From assembly GCA_944384745.1 (NCBI GenBank), contig CALWUO010000019.1, positions 1 through 34,258 on the forward strand: DNA of 34,258 nt. The letters are read 5' to 3'. Within the stretch, counting starts at the first letter, position 1, and each line of letters opens with the position of its first letter. The notes below the pieces were generated by a model. It did no database searches and was not told where the DNA came from. It worked only from the letters and a program-made list of their open reading frames with translations. The DNA comes from an uncultured Butyricicoccus sp. (lineage in GTDB: Bacteria > Bacillota > Clostridia > Oscillospirales > Butyricicoccaceae). The position numbers and the translations under genes were made by a program. Positions 27,887 through 34,258 of this stretch are shown piece by piece.

Positions 27887-29923
27887 ATGGATAAGAATTT
27901 CTGGAAAATTGATAAAAACTTCTGGAAAAAGTATGGTATGTTGTTTATTTCCATGCTCTATACAGCAGTTTTGCTCAACTATCTAGCAGTTGAACGCATT
28001 GTAAATAATCAAACCTTTATGCCTTTTATAGTAGCTGGCGTTGTACTTGTTATAAGCCGCTTAATTCCTTGGACTGGTGTAACAGGTATTCGTCATATAC
28101 GCTGGATGGTTTCTTTATTGTTTTGCGGATTTATTACACATTTTTATTTAAGCCTTATTTCCTCTGGTGCTTATTATGAAAGACTGAAGTTTATTGGACT
28201 TTTAAATATCCTATTCCACACAGCAGTATTTGTACTGTTATTTGTAGGCACTGACTCACTTCGTAAAGCTATTGTAATAGGTTGCAGTATTTTTGGTGTA
28301 CTTGGTGTTGCTAACCACTATGTATGGCTTTTTAGAGGTTCTCCAATATCTGTTGAAGATATTTCTTCTATCACAACAGCTTTTGGTGTTGCTGAAAACT
28401 ATGACTATACACCAGACCAGTATATTATCTTGCTTGGTTTGCTCTTAATTCTTTGGACTGTTACACTTTACCGTATGGGCGGTGATGAATATGTAAGAGG
28501 TCGCAAAGTTCGTTTTAAACAGCTTTCTGCACTTGCTGCTGTTATGCTATTTGCATGTCTGCCTTTTGTAGGTTATGGCGATTACTATAAAGATAATTCC
28601 AATGCATTTAACTATGATTTATACTTTGCTAGTAATTTAGCTACACTTTGCCAAAAAGGTGGAAGTGATATTCCTGAATACTATTCTGCACAAGCTGTTC
28701 AAACTATCGCAAATGAAACAGCCGCTGAACGTCAGCAAAAAGCACCTATCTCTGCTGGTTCTGACGTAAAACCTAATATTATTGCCATTATGAGTGAATC
28801 ATATGGTGATTTAAGAGTGTTAGGCGATTTTGAAACAAACATTGAAGTTACACCTTTTATAGACTCACTAAAAACAAATGAAAATGCAATCACAGGTTAT
28901 GCTTATGCCTCTATCTTTGGTTCTAAAACAGCTAACTCTGAATTTGAATTTTTATCCAGCGACTCTATTCTATTTATTCCTGATACTATGGTTTATCTGC
29001 ACTATTTTGATGATGTACAAAATTATGATTCTTTAGTATCTGTACTTAACAAACAGGATTACACAACTGTTGCAATACACCCTTGGCTGCGTGCTGGTTG
29101 GAACAGACCTGCTGTTTATAGCAAAATGGGATTTGATGAATACTATTTCGTTGAAGACATGAATGATGTTGACTATTATCGTCTGTATCCAAGTGATGAT
29201 TATAGCTTTACACAGGTTTTAAATCGTCTTGAAAATAAAGAAGATGATGAAAAGCTATTTATTATGAATATAACAATGCAAAACCACAGCGGTTATGAAG
29301 GTGGCGGCAATGGTTATGAACAAACAGTTTCCATTGTAGGTCAAGAAGGTAACTTCCCAAAAACTGAGCTTTATCTATCTGAACAACATGAAAGTGATAG
29401 AGCTTTACAGGAATTTATCACTGCACTTGAAAATTATGATGAGCCAACTGTTGTTGTATTCTTTGGCGACCATCAACCATCTTTAGATTCTAGTTTCTAT
29501 TCATGGGTAAATCCAAACTTAACTAAAGACGCTAATGAACTTATGAAAAAATACATGGTTCCATTCTTTATCTGGGCTAACTATGATATTGAACAGCAAA
29601 CCGATGTACGCACAAGCCTTAACTATTTAGCTCCTATGTTGCTTGATACAGTCGATATGCCTATGAGCGATTATCAAAGCCACTTATTAGAGCAGAGTAA
29701 ACAATGGCCTGTTATCTGTGCAAGAGGTGCTTATGATGCCGAGGGTAATTATTATCCTGCTGGTGATTTGGTTGATTTATTCCCTGAAATTAAAGATTAT
29801 CAAGATTTAACTATTAACCATACTGTGGACTATCAAAACACCTTACACAGTTTCTTCTCTTATGGAGAAAGTACAGATGATGTTTCATCTGATGAAATAA
29901 CACAAGAACAGCCTGCGGCTTAA
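27887..29923 (+). CDS. LtaS-like sulfatase-family membrane enzyme (lipoteichoic acid synthase type)
   Basis: A 678-residue membrane enzyme expected to transfer glycerol phosphate from phosphatidylglycerol onto a lipid-anchored polymer. Five or more N-terminal helices (about 17-230) are followed by an extracytoplasmic sulfatase-fold domain with the catalytic residues of LtaS: Glu304 in IMSESYGD, the nucleophile Thr348 in GSKTANSEFE, and Asp528-His529 in FFGDHQPSL; NHSGY (His467) is also conserved. The first 14 residues contain DKNFWK twice. The acidic tail (EITQEQPAA) is extra. Exact product (lipoteichoic acid versus another phosphoglycerol transfer) is not decided by sequence. It begins after its own promoter. 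Confidence 0.9.
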   Translation: MDKNFWKIDKNFWKKYGMLFISMLYTAVLLNYLAVERIVNNQTFMPFIVAGVVLVISRLIPWTGVTGIRHIRWMVSLLFCGFITHFYLSLISSGAYYERLKFIGLLNILFHTAVFVLLFVGTDSLRKAIVIGCSIFGVLGVANHYVWLFRGSPISVEDISSITTAFGVAENYDYTPDQYIILLGLLLILWTVTLYRMGGDEYVRGRKVRFKQLSALAAVMLFACLPFVGYGDYYKDNSNAFNYDLYFASNLATLCQKGGSDIPEYYSAQAVQTIANETAAERQQKAPISAGSDVKPNIIAIMSESYGDLRVLGDFETNIEVTPFIDSLKTNENAITGYAYASIFGSKTANSEFEFLSSDSILFIPDTMVYLHYFDDVQNYDSLVSVLNKQDYTTVAIHPWLRAGWNRPAVYSKMGFDEYYFVEDMNDVDYYRLYPSDDYSFTQVLNRLENKEDDEKLFIMNITMQNHSGYEGGGNGYEQTVSIVGQEGNFPKTELYLSEQHESDRALQEFITALENYDEPTVVVFFGDHQPSLDSSFYSWVNPNLTKDANELMKKYMVPFFIWANYDIEQQTDVRTSLNYLAPMLLDTVDMPMSDYQSHLLEQSKQWPVICARGAYDAEGNYYPAGDLVDLFPEIKDYQDLTINHTVDYQNTLHSFFSYGESTDDVSSDEITQEQPAA

Positions 29924-29931
29924 ATAATTTT

Positions 29932-29961
29932 GACAGTGGAGTTTTTCCACTGTCTTTTTTT
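29932..29961 (+). terminator. Rho-independent terminator of the LtaS-like gene
   Basis: GACAGTGGA (29932-29940) and TCCACTGTC (29946-29954) form a perfect nine-pair stem with loop GTTTT, followed by seven T. Confidence 0.9.
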
Positions 29962-30034
29962 GTTCTAAGTTTGGTTTTCTCACCATAAAATAAAGCAATG
30001 AGCAAAAATGCTGTTTTGTGAGAGGAGAACCAGC

Positions 30035-30886
30035 ATGAAAAAAATAATTAAAATATTTTCTGTTTTTGTTTTGCTTTTTGGCATATATTTTGCAAATGAA
30101 TTTGTAATTTCTGAACCTATTAAAACTCAAACTGCATACAACACTGAAGATAAAGTCGAACTTCCTATTATTATGTATCACAGTATACTTAGAGATACTG
30201 CAAGAGCTGGCGATTATGTGTTGTCACCTGATGACTTGGCTGGTGATTTGGACTATTTAAAAGCAAATGGCTATGAAACTGTAACTGTTAATGACCTAAT
30301 ACGTTATGTTGATGGTCTTGCAGATTTGCCAGAAAAACCTATTATGATAACATTTGATGATGGGCATTTTAATAACTACCTTTACGCTTATCCTCTGCTA
30401 AAAGAACGAAATATGACCGCTGTAATCTCGGTTGTTGGCTCTGAAACACAAAAATTTACAGATACAGGTGAAGAAAACGCTTATTGGTCTTACTTAAATA
30501 TAAATAGATTAAAAGAAATTGGTGATGTTTTTGAAATTCAAAATCATTCATATGATATGCACATGCAAAACCCACGAAAAGGAAGCACACGTATTCGTGG
30601 AGAAAGCAAAGAGGATTATCAAAATATTCTAGTTGCTGACACTGAAAAACTTCAAAAATTACTTACTGATAATGGCATATCTGCCCCAACCTGTTACACA
30701 TATCCTTATGGTTTTTATAGCTCTGAAAGCGAAGAGATAATAGAAAGTTTAGGTTTTTTATGCACTCTTACTTGTGAAGAACGTGTAAACACTTTAACAA
30801 GAAATCCTGAATGTTTATTTAAACTCGGCAGATTTAACCGCCCTTCTGGTGTATCTACAGAAGAATTTTTCAAAAAGATTAGCTAA
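30035..30886 (+). CDS. Polysaccharide deacetylase (NodB/carbohydrate esterase 4 family)
   Basis: A metal-dependent deacetylase acting on an N-acetylated surface glycan. From ATG 30035 (GAGGAG 7 bases upstream; a start at 30008 has no site) it has 283 residues. An N-terminal signal anchor (about 4-22) precedes the NodB domain: motif 1 ITFDDGH (Asp108, Asp109), motif 2 NHSYDMH (His171, His176), and YPYGFYS. The His-to-His spacing of five resembles the PgaB/IcaB poly-N-acetylglucosamine deacetylases rather than the HxxxH spacing of peptidoglycan deacetylases; that substrate idea is inference. It follows the LtaS-like gene by a terminator. Confidence 0.9.
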   Translation: MKKIIKIFSVFVLLFGIYFANEFVISEPIKTQTAYNTEDKVELPIIMYHSILRDTARAGDYVLSPDDLAGDLDYLKANGYETVTVNDLIRYVDGLADLPEKPIMITFDDGHFNNYLYAYPLLKERNMTAVISVVGSETQKFTDTGEENAYWSYLNINRLKEIGDVFEIQNHSYDMHMQNPRKGSTRIRGESKEDYQNILVADTEKLQKLLTDNGISAPTCYTYPYGFYSSESEEIIESLGFLCTLTCEERVNTLTRNPECLFKLGRFNRPSGVSTEEFFKKIS

Positions 30887-30901
30887 AGGAGGCTTTAAAA
30901 T

Positions 30902-31192
30902 ATGGCTAGTTGCTGTCGTATAACCGATTTAAGATGTAAAGAAGTTATAAATTTATATGACGGTTGCAGAATGGGTTATGTAGGTGATGTTGAAGTTGAT
31001 ACACTTTGTGGAAGAGTGGTTTCTATTGTTGTTCCTGGACGCTGTCATTTTTTTGGGCTTTTAGGTCGTGATGAAGATTATATTATAGCTTGGGAACAAA
31101 TTGAAAAAATTGGCGATGATATAATTTTAGTTAGATATGAGCATAATATTAAACGAAAAGAACGCAAAAAATGGTGGTCTAATATAAGATGA
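30902..31192 (+). CDS. YlmC/YmxH-family PRC-barrel protein
   Basis: A 96-residue cytoplasmic protein with one PRC-barrel-like domain: RITDLRCKEVINLYDGCRMG, then GDVEVDTLCGRVVSIVVPG and a beta-rich end. The YlmC/YmxH family is widespread in spore-forming Firmicutes and YmxH is linked to sporulation in Bacillus, but its molecular role is not settled. It has three cysteines in the first 30 residues and a basic tail (KRKERKKWW). An AGGAGG site precedes the ATG and the gene starts 15 bases after the deacetylase stop, so the two are likely co-transcribed. Confidence 0.85.
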   Translation: MASCCRITDLRCKEVINLYDGCRMGYVGDVEVDTLCGRVVSIVVPGRCHFFGLLGRDEDYIIAWEQIEKIGDDIILVRYEHNIKRKERKKWWSNIR

Positions 31193-31201
31193 AAATTCCC
31201 T

Positions 31202-31230
31202 TTGACAAAGATGGTTTTATATGATAAGAT
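31202..31230 (+). promoter_or_regulatory. Promoter of rpsB
   Basis: A perfect TTGACA (31202-31207), a 17-base spacer and TAAGAT (31225-31230), the latter preceded by TGA, an extended -10. This is a strong promoter, as expected for a ribosomal protein gene. Initiation near 31237 leaves a leader of about 107 bases. Confidence 0.8.
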
Positions 31231-31236
31231 AAACCA

Positions 31237-31335
31237 GTATGAATATTACGCACATCTCGTGATGCAAGCGGCTGGTGGTATTTAGTATACTGCCGCTGAC
31301 AGATGAACTGAGATGGAGGTAAAAACCAAGGAGGA
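31237..31335 (+). promoter_or_regulatory. Structured 5' leader of rpsB with competing pairings
   Basis: AGCGGC (31267-31272) pairs with GCCGCT (31292-31297), with inner GTAT/ATAC (31278-31281, 31287-31290). CATCTC (31253-31258) can pair with GAGATG (31310-31315), enclosing that hairpin and ending next to GGAGG; alternatively CATC (31253-31256) pairs with GATG (31261-31264). CAGTAT (31235-31240) also matches ATACTG (31287-31292). The start codon has its own AAGGAGG at 31328-31334. An autoregulatory leader bound by S2 is my inference. Confidence 0.5.
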
Positions 31336-31343
31336 AATTTAAA

Positions 31344-32078
31344 ATGGGCGTAATCTCTATGAAACAGCTACTAGAAGCTGGTGTGCACTTTGGTCATCAG
31401 ACCCGTCGTTGGAACCCTAAAATGGCTCCATACATCTTCACTGAGCGTAATGGTATCTATATCATTGACCTTCAGAAGACTGTTAAGAAGCTTGAAGAAG
31501 CTTATTTCTTTATTCGTGATATCGCTGCTAATGGTGATTCTATTCTGTTTGTTGGTACTAAGAAGCAGGCTCAGGACGCTATCCGTGAGGAAGCTGAGCG
31601 TGCAGGTCAGTACTTTGTAAACGCTCGTTGGTTAGGTGGTATGCTGACCAACTTCAAGACTATGCGTACTCGTATCAACCGTCTAAACCAGCTCAAGAAG
31701 ATGCAAGAAGATGGCACTTTTGACCTTCTACCTAAGAAGGAAGTTATCAAGCTACAACTTGAGATTGCTAAGCTTGAAAAGTATCTTGGTGGCGTTAAGG
31801 ACATGAAGAAACTTCCAGGTGCTATGTTCGTTGTTGACCCACGTAAGGAAAAGAACGCTATCGCTGAGGCTAAGAAGCTTGGTATCCCAGTAGTTGCTAT
31901 TGTTGATACTAACTGTGACCCAGATGAAATTGATTATGTTATTCCTGGTAACGATGATGCTATCCGTGCTATTAAGCTTATCTCCCAAACTATGGCTAAC
32001 GCTGTAATTGAGGGCAAGCAGGGCGAGCAATTAGAAGTTGAAGCTAAGGAAGAAGAAAATACTACTGCTGAAGCTTAA
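31344..32078 (+). CDS. rpsB: 30S ribosomal protein S2
   Basis: S2 binds late to the head-body hinge of the 30S subunit and needs S1-type contacts in many bacteria. The 244 residues show the family signatures: [21 protein letters not shown] at the start, [23 protein letters not shown] and [12 protein letters not shown]. The C-terminal tail is Glu-rich ([14 protein letters not shown]). Codon use (AAG, GCT, CGT, ATC) is shifted toward that of highly expressed genes, unlike the AAA-rich neighbours. Confidence 0.98.
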   Translation: MGVISMKQLLEAGVHFGHQTRRWNPKMAPYIFTERNGIYIIDLQKTVKKLEEAYFFIRDIAANGDSILFVGTKKQAQDAIREEAERAGQYFVNARWLGGMLTNFKTMRTRINRLNQLKKMQEDGTFDLLPKKEVIKLQLEIAKLEKYLGGVKDMKKLPGAMFVVDPRKEKNAIAEAKKLGIPVVAIVDTNCDPDEIDYVIPGNDDAIRAIKLISQTMANAVIEGKQGEQLEVEAKEEENTTAEA

Positions 32079-32104
32079 TTTCAGTTATTTTTGACTTTTT
32101 ATGT

Positions 32105-32184
32105 TAGGGTGCGAAAGCTCTTTTGGCGTGCCGGTTTTCGGCTTGTATCGCTTTTATTAGCGGTCGCTGGAGCCTTCCACCCTA
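32105..32184 (+). ncRNA. Candidate three-way-junction RNA between rpsB and tsf
   Basis: The outer stem pairs TAGGGTG (32105-32111) with CACCCTA (32178-32184) and continues as GAA-GCTC (32113-32120) with GAGC-TTC (32170-32177), with a bulged C and one mismatch, then GGCG (32125-32128) with CGCT (32165-32168). Two hairpins branch from it: GCCG/CGGC (32130-32142) and CGCT/AGCG (32149-32162). It is GC-rich in an AT-rich gap and followed by CTTTTATTT, so it could be a terminator, an attenuator or a structured regulator of tsf. I recognise no known RNA class. Confidence 0.6.
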
Positions 32185-32222
32185 CTTTTATTTAAAATTT
32201 TATTTTTTGGAGGAATATAAAA

Positions 32223-33161
32223 ATGGCTTTTACTGCTGCTGACGTAAAAAAGCTACGTGAAATGACTAGCGTAGGCATGATGGATTGTAAGAAGGCTCTT
32301 ACAGAAGCTGACGGTGATTTCGATAAGGCTATCGAAATTCTTCGTGAAAAGGGTCTAGCTAAGGCTGCTAAAAAGGCTAGCCGTATCGCTGCTGAAGGTA
32401 TGGTTTGTGCTAAGGTTTGCGACGAATGTGGTATCGGTGCTATCATTGAGGTTAACTCTGAAACTGACTTCGTTGCTAAGAACGCTGACTTCCAGAAGTT
32501 TGTAAATGACCTTGCTATTGTTGTTATCAAGTCCAATCCTGCTGATATCGACGCTCTAAAGGCTTGCGATATGGACGGTATGACTGTTGAAGCTGCTCTT
32601 CAAGAGAAGATTTTAACTATCGGTGAAAATATTCAAATTCGTCGTTTCGCTCGTTACGATGCTAACACTGTAAACGTTGCTTACAACCATATGGGCGGTG
32701 TTATTGGTGTTCTTGTTGCTCTTGAAGTTTCCGAAAACCTAAAGGGAAATGATACTGTTTTTGCTCTTGGTAAGGATATCGGTATGCAAGCTGCTGCTAT
32801 GAACCCATCTTTCATGGACAAGTCCGATGTTGACGAGGCTACTCTAGCTAAGGAAAGAGAAATTCTACTTGTTCAGGCTCTTGAAGAAAACAAGACCGCT
32901 GCTAAGCCAAAGCCAGAACAGATTATCCACAAGATGGTTGATGGTCGTATCGGCAAGTACTATGAAGAAAACTGCTTACTACAACAGGCTTTTGTTAAGG
33001 AAAACAAGGTTTCTGTTGAACAACATATCGCTGCTGTTGCTAAGGAGCTTGGCGGTGAAATTAAGTTAGCTTCCTACACCCGTTTTGAAAAGGGCGAAGG
33101 CATTGAAAAGAAAGTTGACGATTTCGCAGCAGAAGTTGCTTCTATGGCTAGCGGCAAGTAA
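32223..33161 (+). CDS. tsf: Elongation factor Ts
   Basis: EF-Ts exchanges GDP for GTP on EF-Tu. The 312 residues begin with the UBA-like helix pair (MAFTAADVKKLREMTSVGMM...) and include ETDFVAKN, the TDF motif that pushes into EF-Tu near the magnesium site, followed by the two core subdomains with NYGGV-type sequence YNHMGGV. A GGAGG site precedes the ATG. Codon use is like that of rpsB. It is followed by a terminator, so it closes the rpsB-tsf unit. Confidence 0.98.
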   Translation: MAFTAADVKKLREMTSVGMMDCKKALTEADGDFDKAIEILREKGLAKAAKKASRIAAEGMVCAKVCDECGIGAIIEVNSETDFVAKNADFQKFVNDLAIVVIKSNPADIDALKACDMDGMTVEAALQEKILTIGENIQIRRFARYDANTVNVAYNHMGGVIGVLVALEVSENLKGNDTVFALGKDIGMQAAAMNPSFMDKSDVDEATLAKEREILLVQALEENKTAAKPKPEQIIHKMVDGRIGKYYEENCLLQQAFVKENKVSVEQHIAAVAKELGGEIKLASYTRFEKGEGIEKKVDDFAAEVASMASGK

Positions 33162-33176
33162 TTTAATAAACTTTAA

Positions 33177-33210
33177 AGTCTTAGATGTTAATTCATCTAA
33201 GGCTTTTTTT
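33177..33210 (+). terminator. Rho-independent terminator of tsf
   Basis: AGTCTTAGATG (33177-33187) pairs with CATCTAAGGCT (33194-33204) with one G-T wobble and the loop TTAATT, followed by seven T. Confidence 0.9.
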
Positions 33211-33223
33211 ATTTAACTTATTA

Positions 33224-33232
33224 TGCTATACT
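33224..33232 (+). promoter_or_regulatory. Extended -10 promoter of the HAD phosphatase gene
   Basis: TGC followed by TATACT (33227-33232) is an extended -10; the -35 position falls in the T tract of the tsf terminator and is not a good match. Confidence 0.45.
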
Positions 33233-33271
33233 GTTATTTGATTAATAATAAAAACAGAAAGGATATAATAT

Positions 33272-34069
33272 ATGATTCGTGCTGCTTTTTTCGATATTGA
33301 TGGAACTCTTTTAAGTTTTGATACACATCAAGTGCCAGAAGCTACAAAAAAAGCTCTTTATGCTCTGCGTGAGATGGGTGTAAAGCTTTTTGTTGCCACT
33401 GGTCGTGCTCCTCAAACTGCTACTTATCTACGTGAAGTATTTGATTTTGAATTTGATGGATATATTTATTTAAATGGTCAGATGTGTTATGCTGGTGATA
33501 AGATGATTCACAGCCATACAATACCAAAAAGCTCTATTGCAATGCTACTTCCATATATAAAAGAAAAGAAAATTGCTTGTAGCTTTATAGAGAGTGAGCA
33601 TCATTATTTAGGACTTGAAAATGAACTGACCGAACATTTTAATAAAATGCTTGGTGGAGATAAAATTTTAGGCGATTTAGAGGACACTCAAAGAGCTTTA
33701 GAAAATGATGTTTATCAACTTGGTGCATTTATGCCAGTAGAAGAAGAAAAAGGTTTTCTTGAACATTTGCCACATTGTAGATGTACACGCTGGCACCCAA
33801 TGTTCGCTGATGTTATACCTACTGATGGCGGTAAAAATGTGGGTATGGATAAAATTTTAAAGTATTATAATATACCATTAGAACAAAGCATAGCTTTTGG
33901 TGATGGTGGAAATGATATTGAAATGATTGCTCATGCAAATATTGGAGTTGCTATGGGTAACGCTATGGACGATGTTAAAAATGCAGCCGATTTTGTCACA
34001 AAACATATTGATGAAAACGGTGTGTCATATGCTCTTGATAAGCTGGGAATTTTACCTTTTAACTACTAA
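33272..34069 (+). CDS. Cof-type HAD-superfamily phosphatase
   Basis: A 265-residue HAD hydrolase of the Cof (C2-cap) type; members dephosphorylate sugar phosphates, flavin mononucleotide or other phosphorylated metabolites, and the substrate cannot be read from sequence. Motif I is FFDIDGTLL (nucleophile Asp8, acid Asp10), motif II is VATGRAP, the catalytic Lys lies in TDGGKNVGMDKIL and motif IV is FGDGGNDIEMI. The cap lies between about 85 and 190. An AAAGGA site precedes the ATG. It has its own promoter and is followed by a long hairpin at 34095. Confidence 0.92.
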   Translation: MIRAAFFDIDGTLLSFDTHQVPEATKKALYALREMGVKLFVATGRAPQTATYLREVFDFEFDGYIYLNGQMCYAGDKMIHSHTIPKSSIAMLLPYIKEKKIACSFIESEHHYLGLENELTEHFNKMLGGDKILGDLEDTQRALENDVYQLGAFMPVEEEKGFLEHLPHCRCTRWHPMFADVIPTDGGKNVGMDKILKYYNIPLEQSIAFGDGGNDIEMIAHANIGVAMGNAMDDVKNAADFVTKHIDENGVSYALDKLGILPFNY

Positions 34070-34094
34070 AAAAAGACTGCAAATGTGAAATGAT

Positions 34095-34136
34095 AAAATG
34101 ATGGTAGACACAAAAAAGTGTTTGCCATCATTTTTT
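34095..34136 (+). terminator. Long hairpin after the HAD gene (terminator, or end of a mobile element)
   Basis: A 17-pair stem joins AAAATGATGGTAGACAC (34095-34111) to GTGTTTGCCATCATTTT (34118-34134) with two G-T wobbles and a loop of six A, followed by more T. It works as a terminator for the HAD gene on paper, but it also lies 30 bases before a probable transposase gene and could belong to an insertion sequence end. Confidence 0.65.
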
Positions 34137-34166
34137 GTGTTAAGATAAAAATAGGAGATGAGATAT

Positions 34167-34258
34167 ATGGGAAGACCAAAGGGTGGAAAGAATATAAGCC
34201 ATAGCAAGGAAGAAAAGTTAATATTGGTTAAAAGAAATTTATGTGGTGAAAGTCTAAG
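34167..34258 (+). CDS. 5' fragment of a probable IS-type helix-turn-helix transposase gene (cut by window edge)
   Basis: Thirty codons are visible from ATG 34167, with AGGAG 9 bases upstream. The translation starts MGRPKGGKNISHSKEEKLIL and continues with a basic, helix-forming segment. A GRPKGGKN start followed by SKEEKL resembles the first, helix-turn-helix reading frame of IS3-like transposases as I know them. The fragment is too short for certainty; another small DNA-binding protein is possible. No terminal inverted repeat can be confirmed because the element runs off the edge. Confidence 0.55.
   Translation, partial: MGRPKGGKNISHSKEEKLILVKRNLCGESL

Noticed and set aside
31313..31342. Nine-codon leader peptide frame just before rpsB
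   Set aside because: The ATG has no ribosome binding site of its own and its codons overlap the real AAGGAGG of rpsB.
32091..32119. Promoter for tsf inside the rpsB-tsf gap
   Set aside because: TTGACT at 32091 has no -10 box at a usable distance, so tsf probably depends on the rpsB promoter.
32105..32184. tRNA-like structure between rpsB and tsf
   Set aside because: The seven-pair outer stem looks like an acceptor stem, but there is no anticodon arm, no T-loop consensus and the branches do not match tRNA spacing.

Overview
The window is AT-rich chromosomal DNA from what looks like an anaerobic, low-GC Gram-positive bacterium of the class Clostridia. The signs are an F-type ATP synthase operon with atpZ and atpI, S-layer-homology and copper-amine-oxidase-N domains on exported proteins, a lipoteichoic-acid-synthase-type enzyme, formate-tetrahydrofolate ligase, a YlmC/YmxH-type protein, strong GGAGG ribosome binding sites, and no outer-membrane genes. 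I cannot place it at genus level. There are no rRNA, tRNA, CRISPR or prophage genes.

Layout. Positions 1-5611 (minus strand) hold the ATP synthase operon atpZ-I-B-E-F-H-A-G-D, with atpD cut by the left edge. Then come, also on the minus strand, a small orphan P-loop protein (5829-6239) and a D-Ala-D-Ala carboxypeptidase (6371-7507), followed by a plus-strand small acidic protein (7641-7916). A minus-strand operon at 14006-7959 encodes a membrane-fusion adaptor, an ABC ATPase, a MacB-type permease and an S-layer-homology protein. The plus strand then carries azlCD, a CBS-domain transporter, a four-gene Na+-pumping oxaloacetate decarboxylase operon (16929-20214), an exported copper-amine-oxidase-N protein and metG. 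fhs (23743-25413) lies on the minus strand. The plus strand continues with a RodA/FtsW-type SEDS protein, rfbA, an LtaS-like enzyme, a polysaccharide deacetylase, ylmC/ymxH, rpsB, tsf, a HAD phosphatase and, at the right edge, the start of a probable transposase gene.

How the genes fit together. The c subunit of the ATP synthase has a Na+-type binding site with two carboxylates, and the same window encodes a decarboxylase that exports Na+. This suggests a sodium cycle in which oxaloacetate decarboxylation builds a Na+ gradient used by the ATP synthase. A second theme is the cell envelope: carboxypeptidase, S-layer-homology protein with its export-like ABC system, SEDS glycosyltransferase, rfbA, LtaS-like enzyme and deacetylase.

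Beyond the genes, two non-coding RNAs deserve attention: a GC-rich three-way-junction structure between rpsB and tsf, and a leader before rpsB with competing pairings. Many promoters share an extended -10 element of the form TGnTATAnT.
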